Positions 47,380-59,617 of a stretch of DNA of 64,000 nt are shown here, piece after piece. The notes below the pieces were generated by a model. That model made no database searches, was not told the DNA's origin, and was given only the letters and a program-made list of their open reading frames with translations. Source of the stretch: Populus alba (taxonomy: Eukaryota; Streptophyta; Magnoliopsida; Malpighiales; Salicaceae); the NCBI RefSeq assembly GCF_005239225.2, contig NC_133284.1:33742758-33806757 (forward strand), read 5' to 3'. Position numbers and translations under genes: made by a program. Every line of letters starts with the position of its first letter. Positions within the stretch are counted from its first letter, which is position 1.

Positions 47380-48235
47380 GGAGGAACCAGTGAGATATCA
47401 ATTTTTTATGGAAGCTGATTATAATGAGTTGATCATACTTGATAAGCCCATCGACTGCATGAAATCAATATCTAATATTGATTATGAGAAATGATTTGAA
47501 GTCATGAAATCTGAAATGAATTTCTTATATATCAACCAGATATGGAATTTAGTTGATCCACTTGAAGGGATAAAACACATTGGATATAAGTGAATCTTTA
47601 AGAGAAAGACTTGTATGGATGAAACTATATAAACATACAAAACTACACTAGTTGTCAAAAGTTACAGACAAAGACAAGATGTCGACTTTGATAAAACCTT
47701 CTCACCTATAGCTATGTTAAAATCCATAAGGATTTCATTTACTATAGTTTCGCATACCACGATTATAAGATTTAACAAATGGATGTCAAAGTTGCATTTT
47801 TAAATGGAAATCTTTACAAAAATGTGTAAAAGACACAACCTTGAGGTTTTGAATCTAAGAGATTTACCACTAAATATGCAAGCTATAAAAATTTATTTAT
47901 AGACTTAAGCAAGCTTCAAGAAGTTGGAATATATGTTTTGATGAGATAATCAAACAATTGAATTTCATTAAAAATATGGATAAACCTTGTATTTATAAAA
48001 AAAAATTACTAGGAGTGGAGTCGTTTTATTAATATTATATGTAGATGATATATTATTGATAAAAAAATATATATATTCTTTTACTTTAGTCAATAAAGAT
48101 CTATTTGTCCAAGAATTTCTCCATAATGGATATGAGAGAAATAACCTATATATTAAGAATAAAAATTTATAAAGATAGATCTAAAAGGTTGCTTGGATTG
48201 TCCTAATCCATGTGCATAGACAAGATGTTTTACAT
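47380..48235 (+). pseudogene. Ty1/copia reverse transcriptase remnant
   Basis: Translating with frame changes gives the classic copia series: EVMKSEMNFLYINQIWNLVD, then KSYRQRQDVDFDKTFSPIAM, KSIRISFTIVSH, a decayed ASFKKLEYMF, and the catalytic box LLILYVDDILLI (YVDD at 48038-48049). YILRIKIYKDRSKRLLGLS follows. Many stops and indels make it dead. Integrase and RNase H regions are not recognisable. It lies on the same strand as, and directly before, LTR-like copy 2. Confidence 0.9.
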
Positions 48236-48239
48236 AGAA

Positions 48240-49640
48240 AATTATAAAATTATTATAATTATGAGATTCATATTGCTTCAAAACATTGTTCTTAAGTGTT
48301 CCTGGTCAATATTATATTAAGATTGAACAATAATTAGAGTTGTTAAGACCGGTGAATATTATGTTTATTCCTTTATAAAAAGAAGCAATTGCTCTTATAA
48401 ACTAAGGTATGAGAGATACTTGAAACTAATATACAGATGCTTCTTAGATAATATGTACATTGAACTAACTCGTAAGATAATTTTATATGAAGAGATCACT
48501 TATGTTTATGGAAAGACTTACATAATATTTTTATGATCCTTATAATTAGAATCACTACGTTAACTTATATAAGGAGTGTTATGATTTGATCATGATTACA
48601 TGTTGTCACAATCAAGAGTAACAAACATGCAATTATTGGTTATAACATAAATTATATAAAGGTATTTGAGTAATCAAGAAAGGATTCGTCATCCTATGTG
48701 AATTAGGAAAAGTGTTTTATCTATTTTTAAATAGTATTGATTATGAAATTGTTAAACAAGGTAGAATAAGATTTGAAAGAGTTTCAAATCTTATTCAAAT
48801 AATCAATAACTATAATGTTCAGAACTAAAATGATTTAACAAAGTATATATGCTTCATGCTATAATATCTAAATCAAAACATTCTTGATGAATGGATAATA
48901 ATTACACTGAAAAACTAGTCACTGAAAGGTTAAGTCAAACCATTTATGACCTTTTTAATATTTAAGGGATCATGACAAGTTACTAAACATTGTACTTGAA
49001 CTTCAAATATAGATCAATCAATTATTGAATTGATAATAAATTTAACTGTTTAATTTATTTAATCTTATTTTATTTAAGACCATGATTTATATTTGGGTCA
49101 ACTTATTAAAGAACCTAATAGTTCATGTATATAATAATAATTGGTTAGAAATTAAAATGAGATAACTAATCAAGTGTGATATGATTGTAAATAAATTTTA
49201 GAAGTTGAGGACTAGAATGTAATTAATATAACAAATTACAATTCTAGATTTAGAAAAAATCAAGTAGGGACTTGATTGAATATATTTTTAAAATTATCCT
49301 AAAATAATATATATGATATTATTTAAGGAGGAAATTGATATTTTGTTATTTATAAGGTTTTCAGGTTTTCCTATAAATAAAATGTCATGTCTTTTATTTT
49401 CTGTAAATGACATTAGATGGTAGGACAACAATACAGTACAGAAACACCAAAACATAAAATAAAAGAGCTTGCACTCAAAGGTATGTGGATTACCGTTAAA
49501 GGCTGGAAACTCGAACAACTTATGATTTGCGACAACTCAATCTTGAACTAATTATTCAAAGCCAAAAGGAACATTTGATTTCCAGGTAATCTTTGTATAA
49601 ACTCTAAATCTTTCTAACAGGATCTTTGATACTTGTTTTA
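48240..49640 (+). repeat. LTR-like repeat, copy 2
   Basis: Diverged direct copy of 37085-38580, ending near CTAAATCTTTCTAACAGGATC against CTAAATTTATCTAATAGAATT. Its place after the reverse-transcriptase remnant suggests a 3' LTR, but RNase H is missing between them and the ends are not fixed. Confidence 0.7.
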
Positions 49641-50950
49641 AAAAAAATAAACTTACCATTTTTGCTACATGTATATGTTTTGGGAAACTCAACAATTAAG
49701 TTCCTACCTCCGTATCAAAAGTCGGTCATTCTCGACCCAACATGAGATGCTTATTAATATTCTCCTTATAAATGGAGATGAGCATGTTGTTGCGTGTGTA
49801 TGTATATATATATGTGTGTCTAGGTTACCTTCTATACTAAATAAAATGAGATTCTTTATAGAGTTTCATTTCAAAGATCTTTTTTTTTATTCTTTTCAAT
49901 TCAACTTCTTATTTTTACTTTTACTTTTATTTTATTTTTCAATTTAATCCTCATATTTTTTTTAACAATCATTTAAGTTTTTTTTAGACTAGTCAAGTTA
50001 ATTGAATTACATCAAGGCAATTCCCACATAATTTAATTTTAAAATCAGGCTATACAAATAATTAGATCAAGAAGTTTCAAGATGACCTATAAAATTAAGT
50101 TTAATAATAATATCAAATAGTTTTTTTATAGGCTGAACAATTTTTTTACATTGAAAAAAGAAGTTCATCCAACCCAGAATGTAGCCCGAGAATATAAACT
50201 ATTAACTCTCTAAAGCATATGGTGTGATTAGAAGAGGTCCCAGTTTGTGTTGCTTATGCAGTACTTAATTGTATTATGCCAACATTGTAATCCTCTGTTT
50301 ATTTAGTGAATGAAATATTTGTTCCAACAAGTTTGAAATACAATAGGAAAAAAACGATAAAGAGGTCAATCCACGCAGCCCGGCTCACATTTTATGCCTG
50401 CATCATGCGTTGGTAGCATTGTTTTTTTATTTTTTTAACACACACACACACTTTCTTGTCTGATTCCCTTGTTATACACACACACACACTTACACTTTCT
50501 TGTCTGATTGCCTTTTTTTTTTTGGTTATAATGTCTGATTGCCTTGTTATATATATATACATACTTTTTCTGCATTCCTGCATGGTCTTTGGTATGGTAT
50601 TAATAAACAAGGACCATAGTCATTTCTTGTCTGATTGCCTTGGTAATATGCTAGGAACAGCATGGCTAACAGACATTGATAATGGACATTAATTGCCCAC
50701 AAATTGAGGAACACATTTAGTGAGTTTTATGGTTAGATTTGTTTGTCGCTCCAGGAAGAAAAGAACGGACGTGAGACACGGTGTTTTTTGCTGTTTTTCT
50801 TTGGAGAGCCTCTTGTTTATTTGAAAAGGAGAGACCAATTCTTTTCAGGTAGACTTGCAATGACAATACTTTTTATGAAGAATTTCTTGTCCTATTGTTT
50901 AAATGATAAAAATAACATAATTCTGCACCGCATGCTACTGTGGTCATGCC
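49641..50950. other. Intergenic sequence upstream of the third protease gene
   Basis: No gene seen. It holds CA microsatellite patches at about 50441-50490, with TGTCTGATTGCCTTG-like phrases repeated three to four times between 50455 and 50642. The last 300 bp are likely promoter. Confidence 0.5.
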
Positions 50951-50958
50951 TAACTCCC

Positions 50959-50966
50959 TATATAAA
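50959..50966 (+). promoter_or_regulatory. TATA box of the basic secretory protein gene
   Basis: TATATAAA lies 82 bp upstream of the ATG at 51048, in a stretch alignable with the same position of the paralogue, where it is TACATAAA. Spacing suits a transcription start near 50990. Confidence 0.75.
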
Positions 50967-51047
50967 CCATGGAGCAGCAACTCATATCCAGTGCAAATCA
51001 AACACAACCTAAAGAACTATATATATAGTGCACCTTCTTTCTTGACC

Positions 51048-51734
51048 ATGGTACTTTCACCGCATCTGTTTCTCTCTTTGCTTGTAATACTAGCAACCAA
51101 TGCCGTTGCAGCCGAGGACTTGACGGCCTACACTGTCACCAACAACGCTTGTGCAACGGCTGGTGGAGCCCGGTTCACAGGTGATATCGGGGTGGATCAT
51201 AGCAAGCAAATACTAGCATCCGCAACAGCATTCATATGGAGTATCTTCCAACAGACTGACCCAGCAGATAGAAAAAATGTTCATAGGGTGGACCTGTTCA
51301 TAGATGTCATGGATGGTGTTGCATACACTGATAACAATGAGATTCATGTCAGCAGCAATTACATAGGGAACTACACTGGTGATCTGGAAAGAGAGTTCAG
51401 CGGGGTGCTTTACCATGAAATGACACACATATGGCAATGGGACGGTAACGGAACAACTCCAGGAGGATTAATTGAAGGGATTGCTGATTTTGTAAGGTTA
51501 AAGGCTAACTACGCACCTAGCCACTGGGTGCAACCAGGGCAGGGTGATAGGTGGGATCGAGGGTATGATGTTACTGCTAGGTTTTTGGACTATTGTAATG
51601 ATCTTAGAAATGGGTTTGTTGCAGAGCTTGACAATAAGATGAGAACTGGCTATAGTGCTCAGTACTTTGTTGATCTGCTGGGGAAGACTGTTGATGAGCT
51701 TTGGACAAACTACAAGGCCAAGTACGGAACATGA
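51048..51734 (+). CDS. Basic secretory protein (BSP-type metalloprotease fold), 228 aa
   Basis: Intact paralogue of the gene at 44967, in the same family of secreted, stress-related proteins. Residues 1-22 form a signal peptide (MVLSPHLFLSLLVILATNAVAA). The mature part starts EDLTAYTVTNNACATAGGA. It carries the HEMTH zinc motif at residues 123-127, then IWQWDGNGTTPGGLIEGIAD, and ends YKAKYGT. A sequon lies at N108. Compared with its neighbour it has three extra residues after the signal peptide and differs mostly in the first half; the region after HExxH is nearly the same. The start is the ATG in ACCATGG at 51048. An in-frame ATG 36 codons upstream precedes the expected transcription start and would bury the signal peptide. 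Confidence 0.94.
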   Translation: MVLSPHLFLSLLVILATNAVAAEDLTAYTVTNNACATAGGARFTGDIGVDHSKQILASATAFIWSIFQQTDPADRKNVHRVDLFIDVMDGVAYTDNNEIHVSSNYIGNYTGDLEREFSGVLYHEMTHIWQWDGNGTTPGGLIEGIADFVRLKANYAPSHWVQPGQGDRWDRGYDVTARFLDYCNDLRNGFVAELDNKMRTGYSAQYFVDLLGKTVDELWTNYKAKYGT

Positions 51735-52217
51735 AAGAGCTTAGTTAATCAAGAGGTGAAATTATAGAATGTTGCACGCTTGTAATTGCTCGCATCAATA
51801 TATAATGGACAATTGCAGTGGCAACTTCTAAGAGCGATCACTTCGAAATTAGTTTCCTTTCTGCGACCTTGATTTCCTGCAATGACATTTCTCAATACAT
51901 GTACGCATCCGTTTATCCAATTTAAAAGATGAAATGCATTTTGCCATTTGCTTTCAAATTGGCCATGGCCGACCCCGAGAGTCAGATAGGGAACGCATTT
52001 CCAGTGATCCTACAAAAACAAAAACGGAAAGAGTTCCAAGAAAATTATAAAATTACTCTCACAAGGGAGGAGTCCAGATTTATTTCTTTTCCTTCAGAGG
52101 AAAATTACAATCTGATATAATGTTGCGGTGAAATGCGTTTTTACTCAGAGGTGAATGTGCAAATAGCTCAACCAAAGCTCCAATATTTAAACCAAAACTT
52201 TACCCCCAAGCATGTCA
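51735..52217. other. Convergent 3' regions of protease and kinase genes
   Basis: This stretch lies between two genes transcribed toward each other and should hold both 3' UTRs. No separate gene is supported. Confidence 0.6.
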
Positions 52218-55124
52218 TCACTGCACTTGCTGAATGGCTAATACAACTTCATCGATGGATTGGAATTTTTTCCTTTCTTTGAGAAGCATCTTCGCCAGGT
52301 CAAGAGCCTGCTGCTCGCATTTGGCTCGTTTGCTAGCATCAGTAATTGATTCAAAATCCTCAACATGGGCTACGCCAACAATTCTCCTGTCATGCAAAGA
52401 TTTAAATCAACATGTTGCATTCAATTTAACAAATTATTATAAACAGGACGTTTTAATTTCACAAAAAGTAAGACGGGACAATCAGGCTATGAAATTGCAG
52501 TTTCCCACTATAAGGCAAGTTATAATCAGTTTTCCAGTAGGTCATGCATCACTAAAACTAAATATGGTGGATTCATTCCTTCCAAAGATCACATGATCCA
52601 AATGATTTACACCCATTTCACAAGCCAAAAGCTGATTGATATCAAGCTTTGTCTTCCCAACTTAAGATGCCCCCCCCTGTTTAGACTTCCTAAATAGTCT
52701 CAGATCCTAGTGAACATTAATGATCTATCTAGTGGCTTTACATGGGACCAAAGGTGAAGAAGCAGCCATGCAGTTTTCCCTAATTAGTTTGGAATAAGGT
52801 TTCTAGAGTAGCTTTTTGTTGAAAAACAATGTATTTATTGTATAGATGTCTAGAATCCAACATCAAAAGTTTAAATTGAAAAAGACCATGTCCTGGAAAC
52901 ATGATTGATGATGGAGTCTCATGATAGATGGGACGGTGAAACAAGCTGCATGACTTTACTTATCATTTTAGCAAATATAAGTTCTTGAAGTATAAGAATT
53001 TTTAAAAACCACATGTCAACTCACCTTATCATTTTAGCCGCACCAAATCCCAAGGTGTCATGGAGCAAGTCTTGCATGTATTTTCTCTGTACAAGCAGCT
53101 GAAGCTCAGGATTATTATAAATTTCTGGAATATATGCCTCACCAGAGCCATCCTTGTGCTCATCCCAGAGTGCAGTGAACTTTTTGTAGAAAAGACTCCA
53201 GGTCTCTCTGATTGTCCTTAAAATCCACTCTTTATATCTCTGCATACGAGTACAACTTTCAGAGACAAACCTCAACAACCAACAGATAATAAATGTATTA
53301 CAAAGTAAAACGTTGTGCCTGCCTTCCAGTTCATAAGCAAACTGAAACTACCTCCTCGTTTATTGAAACATGACCTAAAAGAAGCACATCCCACAAATAA
53401 AGAGAGAAATAAGATATAAATACAAAATTAGGGTGACTTGGCAAATACTTTTAGTTGATACATAAATGAAGGTTATGGAGAAAGTATTTCAAAATAAGAG
53501 AAAAAGAAATAAAAATAAAAAAGCACAGAATGATAAGACATACTATGCGGTCATTCATTTGATCAGCATGCCCGTCTTGAGCATAAAAAGCCAAAATCAA
53601 ATTTCCAATAAAAGCTCCAATATCAAAACCCATTGGACCATAAAATGCAAATTCTGGATCTATAACTTGAGTAGAATCATGGGTAACCATGACAGAACCA
53701 GTGTGGAGATCTCCATGTACTAAGGCTTGGGCTCTCTCACAAAACCTACGAGGGAAAAAAAACTCTGGTAAATCATATGATCAGCTTAATAAAAGGGGAC
53801 ATACTGTTACATCTTGTGAAATGAGTAAGCAACAAAAATGAAAAAATACATGGATTTCAACTCAGCAACTTCGAGTTTTAAAATATTATCTTCACGGACA
53901 GCCTCAGTATCATGGTCAAGATAAGGGGAAGTCCAACGATTATATTGAGATATTTTGTACGGGTCAGAGAAAACAACCTGCTCAGTAAGCCTGGATAACT
54001 CCACATTCCCACAGAATTCAGCAACTGCATAGAGCATTTATAGTGCGCACATCAGAAACATTTCTTCAAGGTCGCCATTTGCAATGCACCAATGAGAAAT
54101 TGAATATGACAAATAGCAAATTAAAACAAAAGAGTAGAATTACTTACCATCACGTTTATGCTCAGTGGTAGTACGATAGAGAAGCGAAGTGTAGTAAAGA
54201 GTCTTTGCCATATAATCAGACATGTGTTCTGCTAGCAAGGGATACTCAATTCCAGCAATCAACCCTTTTCTCAAGATTATATGTGGGGGCTCCAAATATC
54301 GCATAGCAATCACAGACATAGTACGGTCAAAATGATAAACTTCAGGCACATTTTCCGGGCACAATCGGCCATGCTCTCTGAGTGCCAAAGCCTCAAAATA
54401 TGCTCTTTCCTTTGTCATTGGCCATGATTCTCCAATCCATCGTATGTATGGAAGTGCCTGAACATAAACACTACTAGATTAGAACAACGAAAAACCAGTT
54501 CAAATATAATCCCAGATATTTCCATCCCATTTACTTCATATGAAACGAAAAACTATTTTGAACACTGAATTTGTATCTCATCTCATTAACTTAACAATTA
54601 AGTTATAAAACTGAATATGTCATCTAGTAGTAGACATGATGAAATTCCAAATTTTAAGCGAATTCAACGAGATAATGCGAGGGAGATATAAATTAATTGG
54701 TCGTTTAACATATCGTAGCATCGAAACACTGACCCCTATAGTGTTCAAATACAAATTGACGAAGTTATAACACATTATTAATTTTTTCTAAAGAAGTGCT
54801 TGTTCAAGAGGGCCTAAAAAAGACTTCAAATTTACAAATTCACTTCATTCTCTACATTCTCCCATCAACAAAACAAACCCACGTGGATTTTATACACAAA
54901 ATAAAAAACATAGACCCAACCCAATTTTTTTCACTTACTTGCTTGATGACAAAAGACCCAGATGGGCTAGCGACTATGTAGACGAAATTGAGATTCCCAT
55001 CACCGACTTCTTTGATCTTCAAGTCACCGAAATTGTTACCGATCTTATCTGACAAAACAGAAGTGGCCTTAATGTACTCAATTAAAGATTTCTCGGCCAG
55101 CGGCCTGAACTCTGTGAATGCCAT
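52218..55124 (-). CDS. MTK: 5-methylthioribose kinase, 418 aa, six exons
   Basis: Phosphorylates 5-methylthioribose to the 1-phosphate in the methionine salvage (Yang) cycle, which recycles the methylthio group released during ethylene, polyamine and nicotianamine synthesis; the enzyme is cytosolic. Exons in transcript order are 55124-54939, 54457-54148, 54024-53850, 53745-53544, 53239-53025 and 52386-52218, all with GT-AG introns and matching phases, totalling 1,257 nt. Residues 1-62 include [13 protein letters not shown] and the nucleotide-loop [12 protein letters not shown], with the lysine in FVIKQ. Residues 234-241 (HGDLHTGS) are the phosphotransfer loop, and [13 protein letters not shown] at 253-265 is the metal-binding DxE motif. 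The C-terminus has [20 protein letters not shown] and [10 protein letters not shown]. Length is normal for the plant enzyme (about 420). No defects were seen. Confidence 0.96.
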
Positions 55125-56720
55125 TTTTTATTGACGATGTTGAACTCTTGGTGGCAGTGAGGATTCTAAGGGGGGAGAGAAATTAGATATTAGGAAAAGG
55201 TGGCGACTCATGTTGAAGATGATGCGAGATTTGTTTATAATAACATTTTATAGTATTTTTTATTTGAAAATATATTAAAATAATATTTTAAAAAAATATA
55301 TATTATTTTTAATTTTAATATACTAAAATTATATTAAAAAAATTAATTTTAAATAAGATTAAACAAACAATGTCTTAACCCATGAAACACCCCTAATGTA
55401 GTCGGGTCTTTACTTCTAATTGGTCAGTTTAACTCACTTGTTGGAAATTATTAAAATGTAAAAAATTAAAATTAAAAAATATATATATATAATTTCATCT
55501 ACATTCTCAAACAAACCCGAATAGCAGGATTAGGATAAGCTTATTCTTGCAGCAACAATTATTAGAAACGGAACTGAGCAAATTAATCGATCAAACGGAA
55601 TGGTTTTTTAAATAATTTATTAGATCATTTCGGTTATTTAAAAAAAAAATTAGTTTAATTTAGTTTTAATTTTATATTTTAAAAGCAGAAAAAAAGCTAG
55701 CAATAACCAAGTAGGAAAAAAACTCATGATTATTAAATTAAAATTAATCAAAAAATAGTACAATTAAAGATTTTATTCAGGTACGCCAGTTTTTTCAAAA
55801 AAAACTATTTCATTTTGAAGAGTCATTTTAATGGAAAATAAATTCTTAAAAAATAAATTATTTTTTAATGTTTAAATAATATTCTAAAAATTTAATTAAA
55901 AAATACTTTTCAATATTTGATTATATATTAGAAAATAAGCTAGGAAAACATTTTAAATTTTTTAATCTTTTTGAAGTTTATTAAAATAATAGAGACCGAA
56001 TCTAATAGATAAAAAAAATTGAAGGATGATGAAATTAAAAAAATAATTTTATAAATTATTTTCAATAAAAAAAACTAATAATCAAAAGAATTGAGATAAA
56101 ATCTGACAAATAAAAAAAATAAAGATGATGAATTAAAAAAAATCAATTTTTTTAAATTCTTCCAAATAAAATAAATAATAATTAAAAGAATGGTGATCAA
56201 ATTTGATAAATAAAAAATTTCAATTATAAAAAGGATAATAGAAAAACAAATAAAAATAAAGAAATTAAGAATCAAAGTTGGTAAAAAATAAAATTAAATC
56301 AAAATCTAAAGGATAAAATTGAAAACAAATATTTCAAATAAAAATATAACAATAAAAAAATTAAGAATCAAATTCTATATAATTAACAAATAATAAGATT
56401 TTTTAAAAGTTTTTGCAGCTTTTAAAAAATGTTTTCTATTCAAAATAAAAGAAAAATATCTTTCTAGAAATTAAGTTAATTTTTTCTAGAAATTAAGTAA
56501 AACTAATCAATTAAGTTCTTTTATTTAATTTGATTTAAGATTTTGAAAATAAAAAATTAATTTTGCTGAATTTCTTTTTTATCTAAACTATATTATTTTA
56601 ACTAATAATGACCCTAACTAACATTAGTTCAATTTTGGAATTAGGCTTAAAACACTTTTGTTATCGAACATGACAAAGAAGGCAGTAAAGTAAAACAAAA
56701 GGACACTGAATTCAGTTTAG
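55125..56720. repeat. AT-rich MITE-like sequence upstream of MTK
   Basis: 55125-55235 is the MTK 5' UTR and promoter. 55236-55370 is an AT-rich dispersed repeat copy. 55780-56480 is a diverged copy of the element at 56721-57490. It shares GAGTTTATTAAAATAA-like, AATAATCAAAAGAAT and CAAATTTGATA(A/G)ATAAAAAA phrases in the same order but lacks clear ends. Confidence 0.6.
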
Positions 56721-57490
56721 GCCCCGTTTATTTGTTGAAAATTAGTTTCTTTTTGGAAAATGAATTCCGGAAAAAGTAAATTCTGAGAAAGTATTTTCCG
56801 ATATTTGATAGTGTAATGAAAAATAAATTGGAAAACATTTTCCAGTGTTTGGTTATGTCATGGAAAATGAGCTGGAAAATAACATATTAATATTTTATTT
56901 TTCTCAAGTTTATTAAAATAACGAGGAACAAATCTTACAAATTAAAAAGTTGAATGAGAATGAAATTGAAAAAAAAATATAATTTCATAAATTATCTCAA
57001 ATAAAATAAATAATAATCAAAATAATATAGATCAAATCTAAAAAAATTAAAAAAATAATAAAAGATGAAGAAATTAAAATAATAATAATCAACATTTCAT
57101 AAATTATTTCGAATAAAATAAGTAACAATCAAAAGAATGAGGACCAAATTTGATAGATAAAAAAATTTCAATAAAAAAATGATAAGGAAAAAGCAAAAAG
57201 CAAAAAAGCAATTATAAAAATAAGGACCAAAATTAATATAAAATTAAAATTTTAAGAGATGAAATTGAAAAATAAATATTCAAAACAAAATATATGTAGC
57301 AATCAAAAGTTTGAGGATCAAATTTGATATAATCAGCAAATAATGACATTTCTAAATTTTTCACAACTTCTGGAAAGTGTTTACCGCTCAAATTTTCCAG
57401 GAAAACACTTTTCTAAAAATCAAGCCAAATTTTCATTTTACTGGAAAGTGTTTTCCGTTGATCAACTTTCCTAATGGCAAACAAACACAG
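56721..57490. mobile_element. MITE-like element (GCCCCGTTTATTTG ... CAAACAAACACAG)
   Basis: It starts GCCCCGTTTATTTGTTGAAAA and ends GGCAAACAAACACAG, giving short inverted ends around GTTTRTTTG. Near both ends are inverted GGAAAA(T/C)/TTTTCC words (GGAAAACATTTTCCAG near 56830; ACTGGAAAGTGTTTTCC near 57440). The interior is A-rich with no ORF. The target duplication is not certain, so the superfamily is open. Confidence 0.6.
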
Positions 57491-57845
57491 TTAAAAGAAA
57501 AAACACTTTCCTGAAAACCAAGTCAAATTTTTTTTTGACTGAAAAGTATTTTTCGTTGACTAGAAAGTGTTTTCTGTTGACTGTAAAATATTTTTAGTTG
57601 ATCAATTTTTTTAATGAAAAATAAATATAGAAAAATTTGAAAAATTATTTTTTCAAAAATTACTTTTAAGGAAAGAAGCATGACCTTAATTTACCCCATC
57701 TTGCACCGGAATCTTAATGGGGCCTTAGCTAGCAACTCTGGGCTTGGTCCAAATGAAGCTCCTATTGGTTGGGGTTGGAATGAAGAAACAATACCCTGTT
57801 GAGAAATCAGGTTTCTGACATTTCTGTCAGGCTAGTAATTGGTCG

Positions 57846-57886
57846 GATTTAACTGTCCAATAGCGATTTAACTGTCCAATAGCGAT
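57846..57886 (+). repeat. 19-bp tandem duplication
   Basis: GATTTAACTGTCCAATAGC occurs twice in a row, at 57846 and 57865, followed by GAT. Confidence 0.95.
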
Positions 57887-58540
57887 AAGATGAATAAATT
57901 TATTTATTTATATGTTTTAAAAATATTTTAAAAAAAAATTAAATTTTTTTTTAAAAATTATTTATTTAAATTAATATTTATTTTTACTGTTTTTAAATTA
58001 TTTTGATGTACTAATATCAAAAATAATTTTTAAAAAATAAAAAAAAATATTATTTTAGTATATATTTTAAAAATAATCATAATCATGTTTTTCAACAGTA
58101 TCTAAGTACAGTGATAGTTTCTTAGCCTCTAGTCTAGACAAATAAATTAAAATTGTGTTTAAAAGGATGTTTGGATGCATTTTTAAAATATATTTGTTTA
58201 AAAAAAATATTAATATTTTTTAGTATTTTATAATAATTTTAATATAATAATATAAAAAATATTTTAATAAATTTTCAAATAAAAATTTTCTTAAAAATTA
58301 TTCTACACAACAATGCCTGCACGCAATCAATTATTAAATTATCAAACCACGATTTAGGAAACCTCACGCTCTGTGCATAACCTGTACCCAAGCTAGATGC
58401 CAGAAACATGAAGCTCTTGATGAAAACATTGATGCCTCCTTGCATTTGCTGATCTTTAATGACAATATTGCATGAGTTTTCTGTTTCGCGATACCATGGT
58501 AAAGAAAGCCCCAAATGCACGGTTATCGAATACGATCCAA

Positions 58541-58571
58541 ATAAAATAAAATAAAATAAAATAAAATAAAT
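58541..58571 (+). repeat. (AATAA)n pentanucleotide microsatellite
   Basis: About six AATAA units. Confidence 0.95.
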
Positions 58572-59156
58572 CATGGGTGATCATCTGTCTAGCTTCTAGG
58601 TTAGCACTTCAGGTTAAGAGATTTATCTAGTATTTATTTTGTATTTTGTAGCTTTTAAAGCACATTTTCTCTTACTAGTCTAAAACAAATGTTTCGTTTA
58701 GATTCGTCAAAGGATATCGTATATGATTTTAAAAATAAGACGTTTTGATTTTAACAAATTGAGTATCTCTTGTTTTAAATTAAATCAAAACATATAATCA
58801 CTCTCTTTTCTTTCCCTTTTGTCTTCAAGATTGTATGTGTTTTGCTAGGATATTAAAAGTGTTTATTTACATGGTTGCTTTTGCGATAAATCACAATAAA
58901 TATTTATTTGATAATAATAAAATTAAGTTTTGAAATGGTGGGACCATGTATTTTTTTATGTACATTAAAAGTGTATTTAGTATTGCAGTAGCTATTATAA
59001 TTTGAAAAAAGTTGTTTTATAAAAAGTATTTTTAGTTGAGATTGGTTTAGAAAAATAAATGTTTGGTTAAAAACTATAGTTGAAATTGAGGTTGAACAAA
59101 AAGTAGTCTAATGTGTTTGATTAAGAATGCTTTTGAAATTGAAGTTATAAAATAAT

Positions 59157-59163
<7 letters not shown>

Positions 59164-59198
<35 letters not shown>
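59164..59198. repeat. (TA)n microsatellite
   Basis: About 17 TA units. Confidence 0.96.
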
Positions 59199-59199
<1 letters not shown>

Positions 59200-59590
59200 A
59201 TGATTTTTAATTTAACTATTGCTATTACATCATGAAATAAATAATACTTTATATAAAATATTTTTTATTATTTCATTAAACTATCTACAATTCCATCACG
59301 TATGAAATATATCCGACAAGGACTACAGTTTTCATAAATTTCTTAAGAACGCAACAACATCAGGTAAAATATAATCAGGAACAAATTTAGGATTGCGATC
59401 AAATTCTGCAAATGCTATGTCATCAAGCAATCTCCCTCTAATTTATATAGTGTCATTAAATAATGTTTAACACTAGTTTTTTTGAATAAAACACATTTAA
59501 AAATAAAAAAATAATTTTTTTATTTTTATTTTGCCAAGTTGTACCCGGTTCAATGCATTTTTAGCTTTTGGATCGGACCCGGTCTGGCCG

Positions 59591-59617
59591 GAACAGTGGA
59601 GAATGTCTCCACTGTTC
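59591..59617. repeat. Perfect 12-bp-arm inverted repeat, with a third arm copy
   Basis: GAACAGTGGAGA and TCTCCACTGTTC are separated by ATG. A third copy of the arm (TGAACAGTGGAG) begins at 59621, so the middle copy can pair with either neighbour. It sits about 640 bp before the CACTA coding relic. Confidence 0.9.

Noticed and set aside
50940..51047. Upstream in-frame ATG for the third protease
   Set aside because: It lies ahead of the TATA box and the expected transcription start, and would place 36 residues before the signal peptide.
58275..58574. Minus-strand 99-codon ORF
   Set aside because: The middle reads somewhat protein-like (SLGTGYAQSVRFPKSWFDN), but its N-terminal part is the pentanucleotide repeat and no family could be named; not enough to call a gene.
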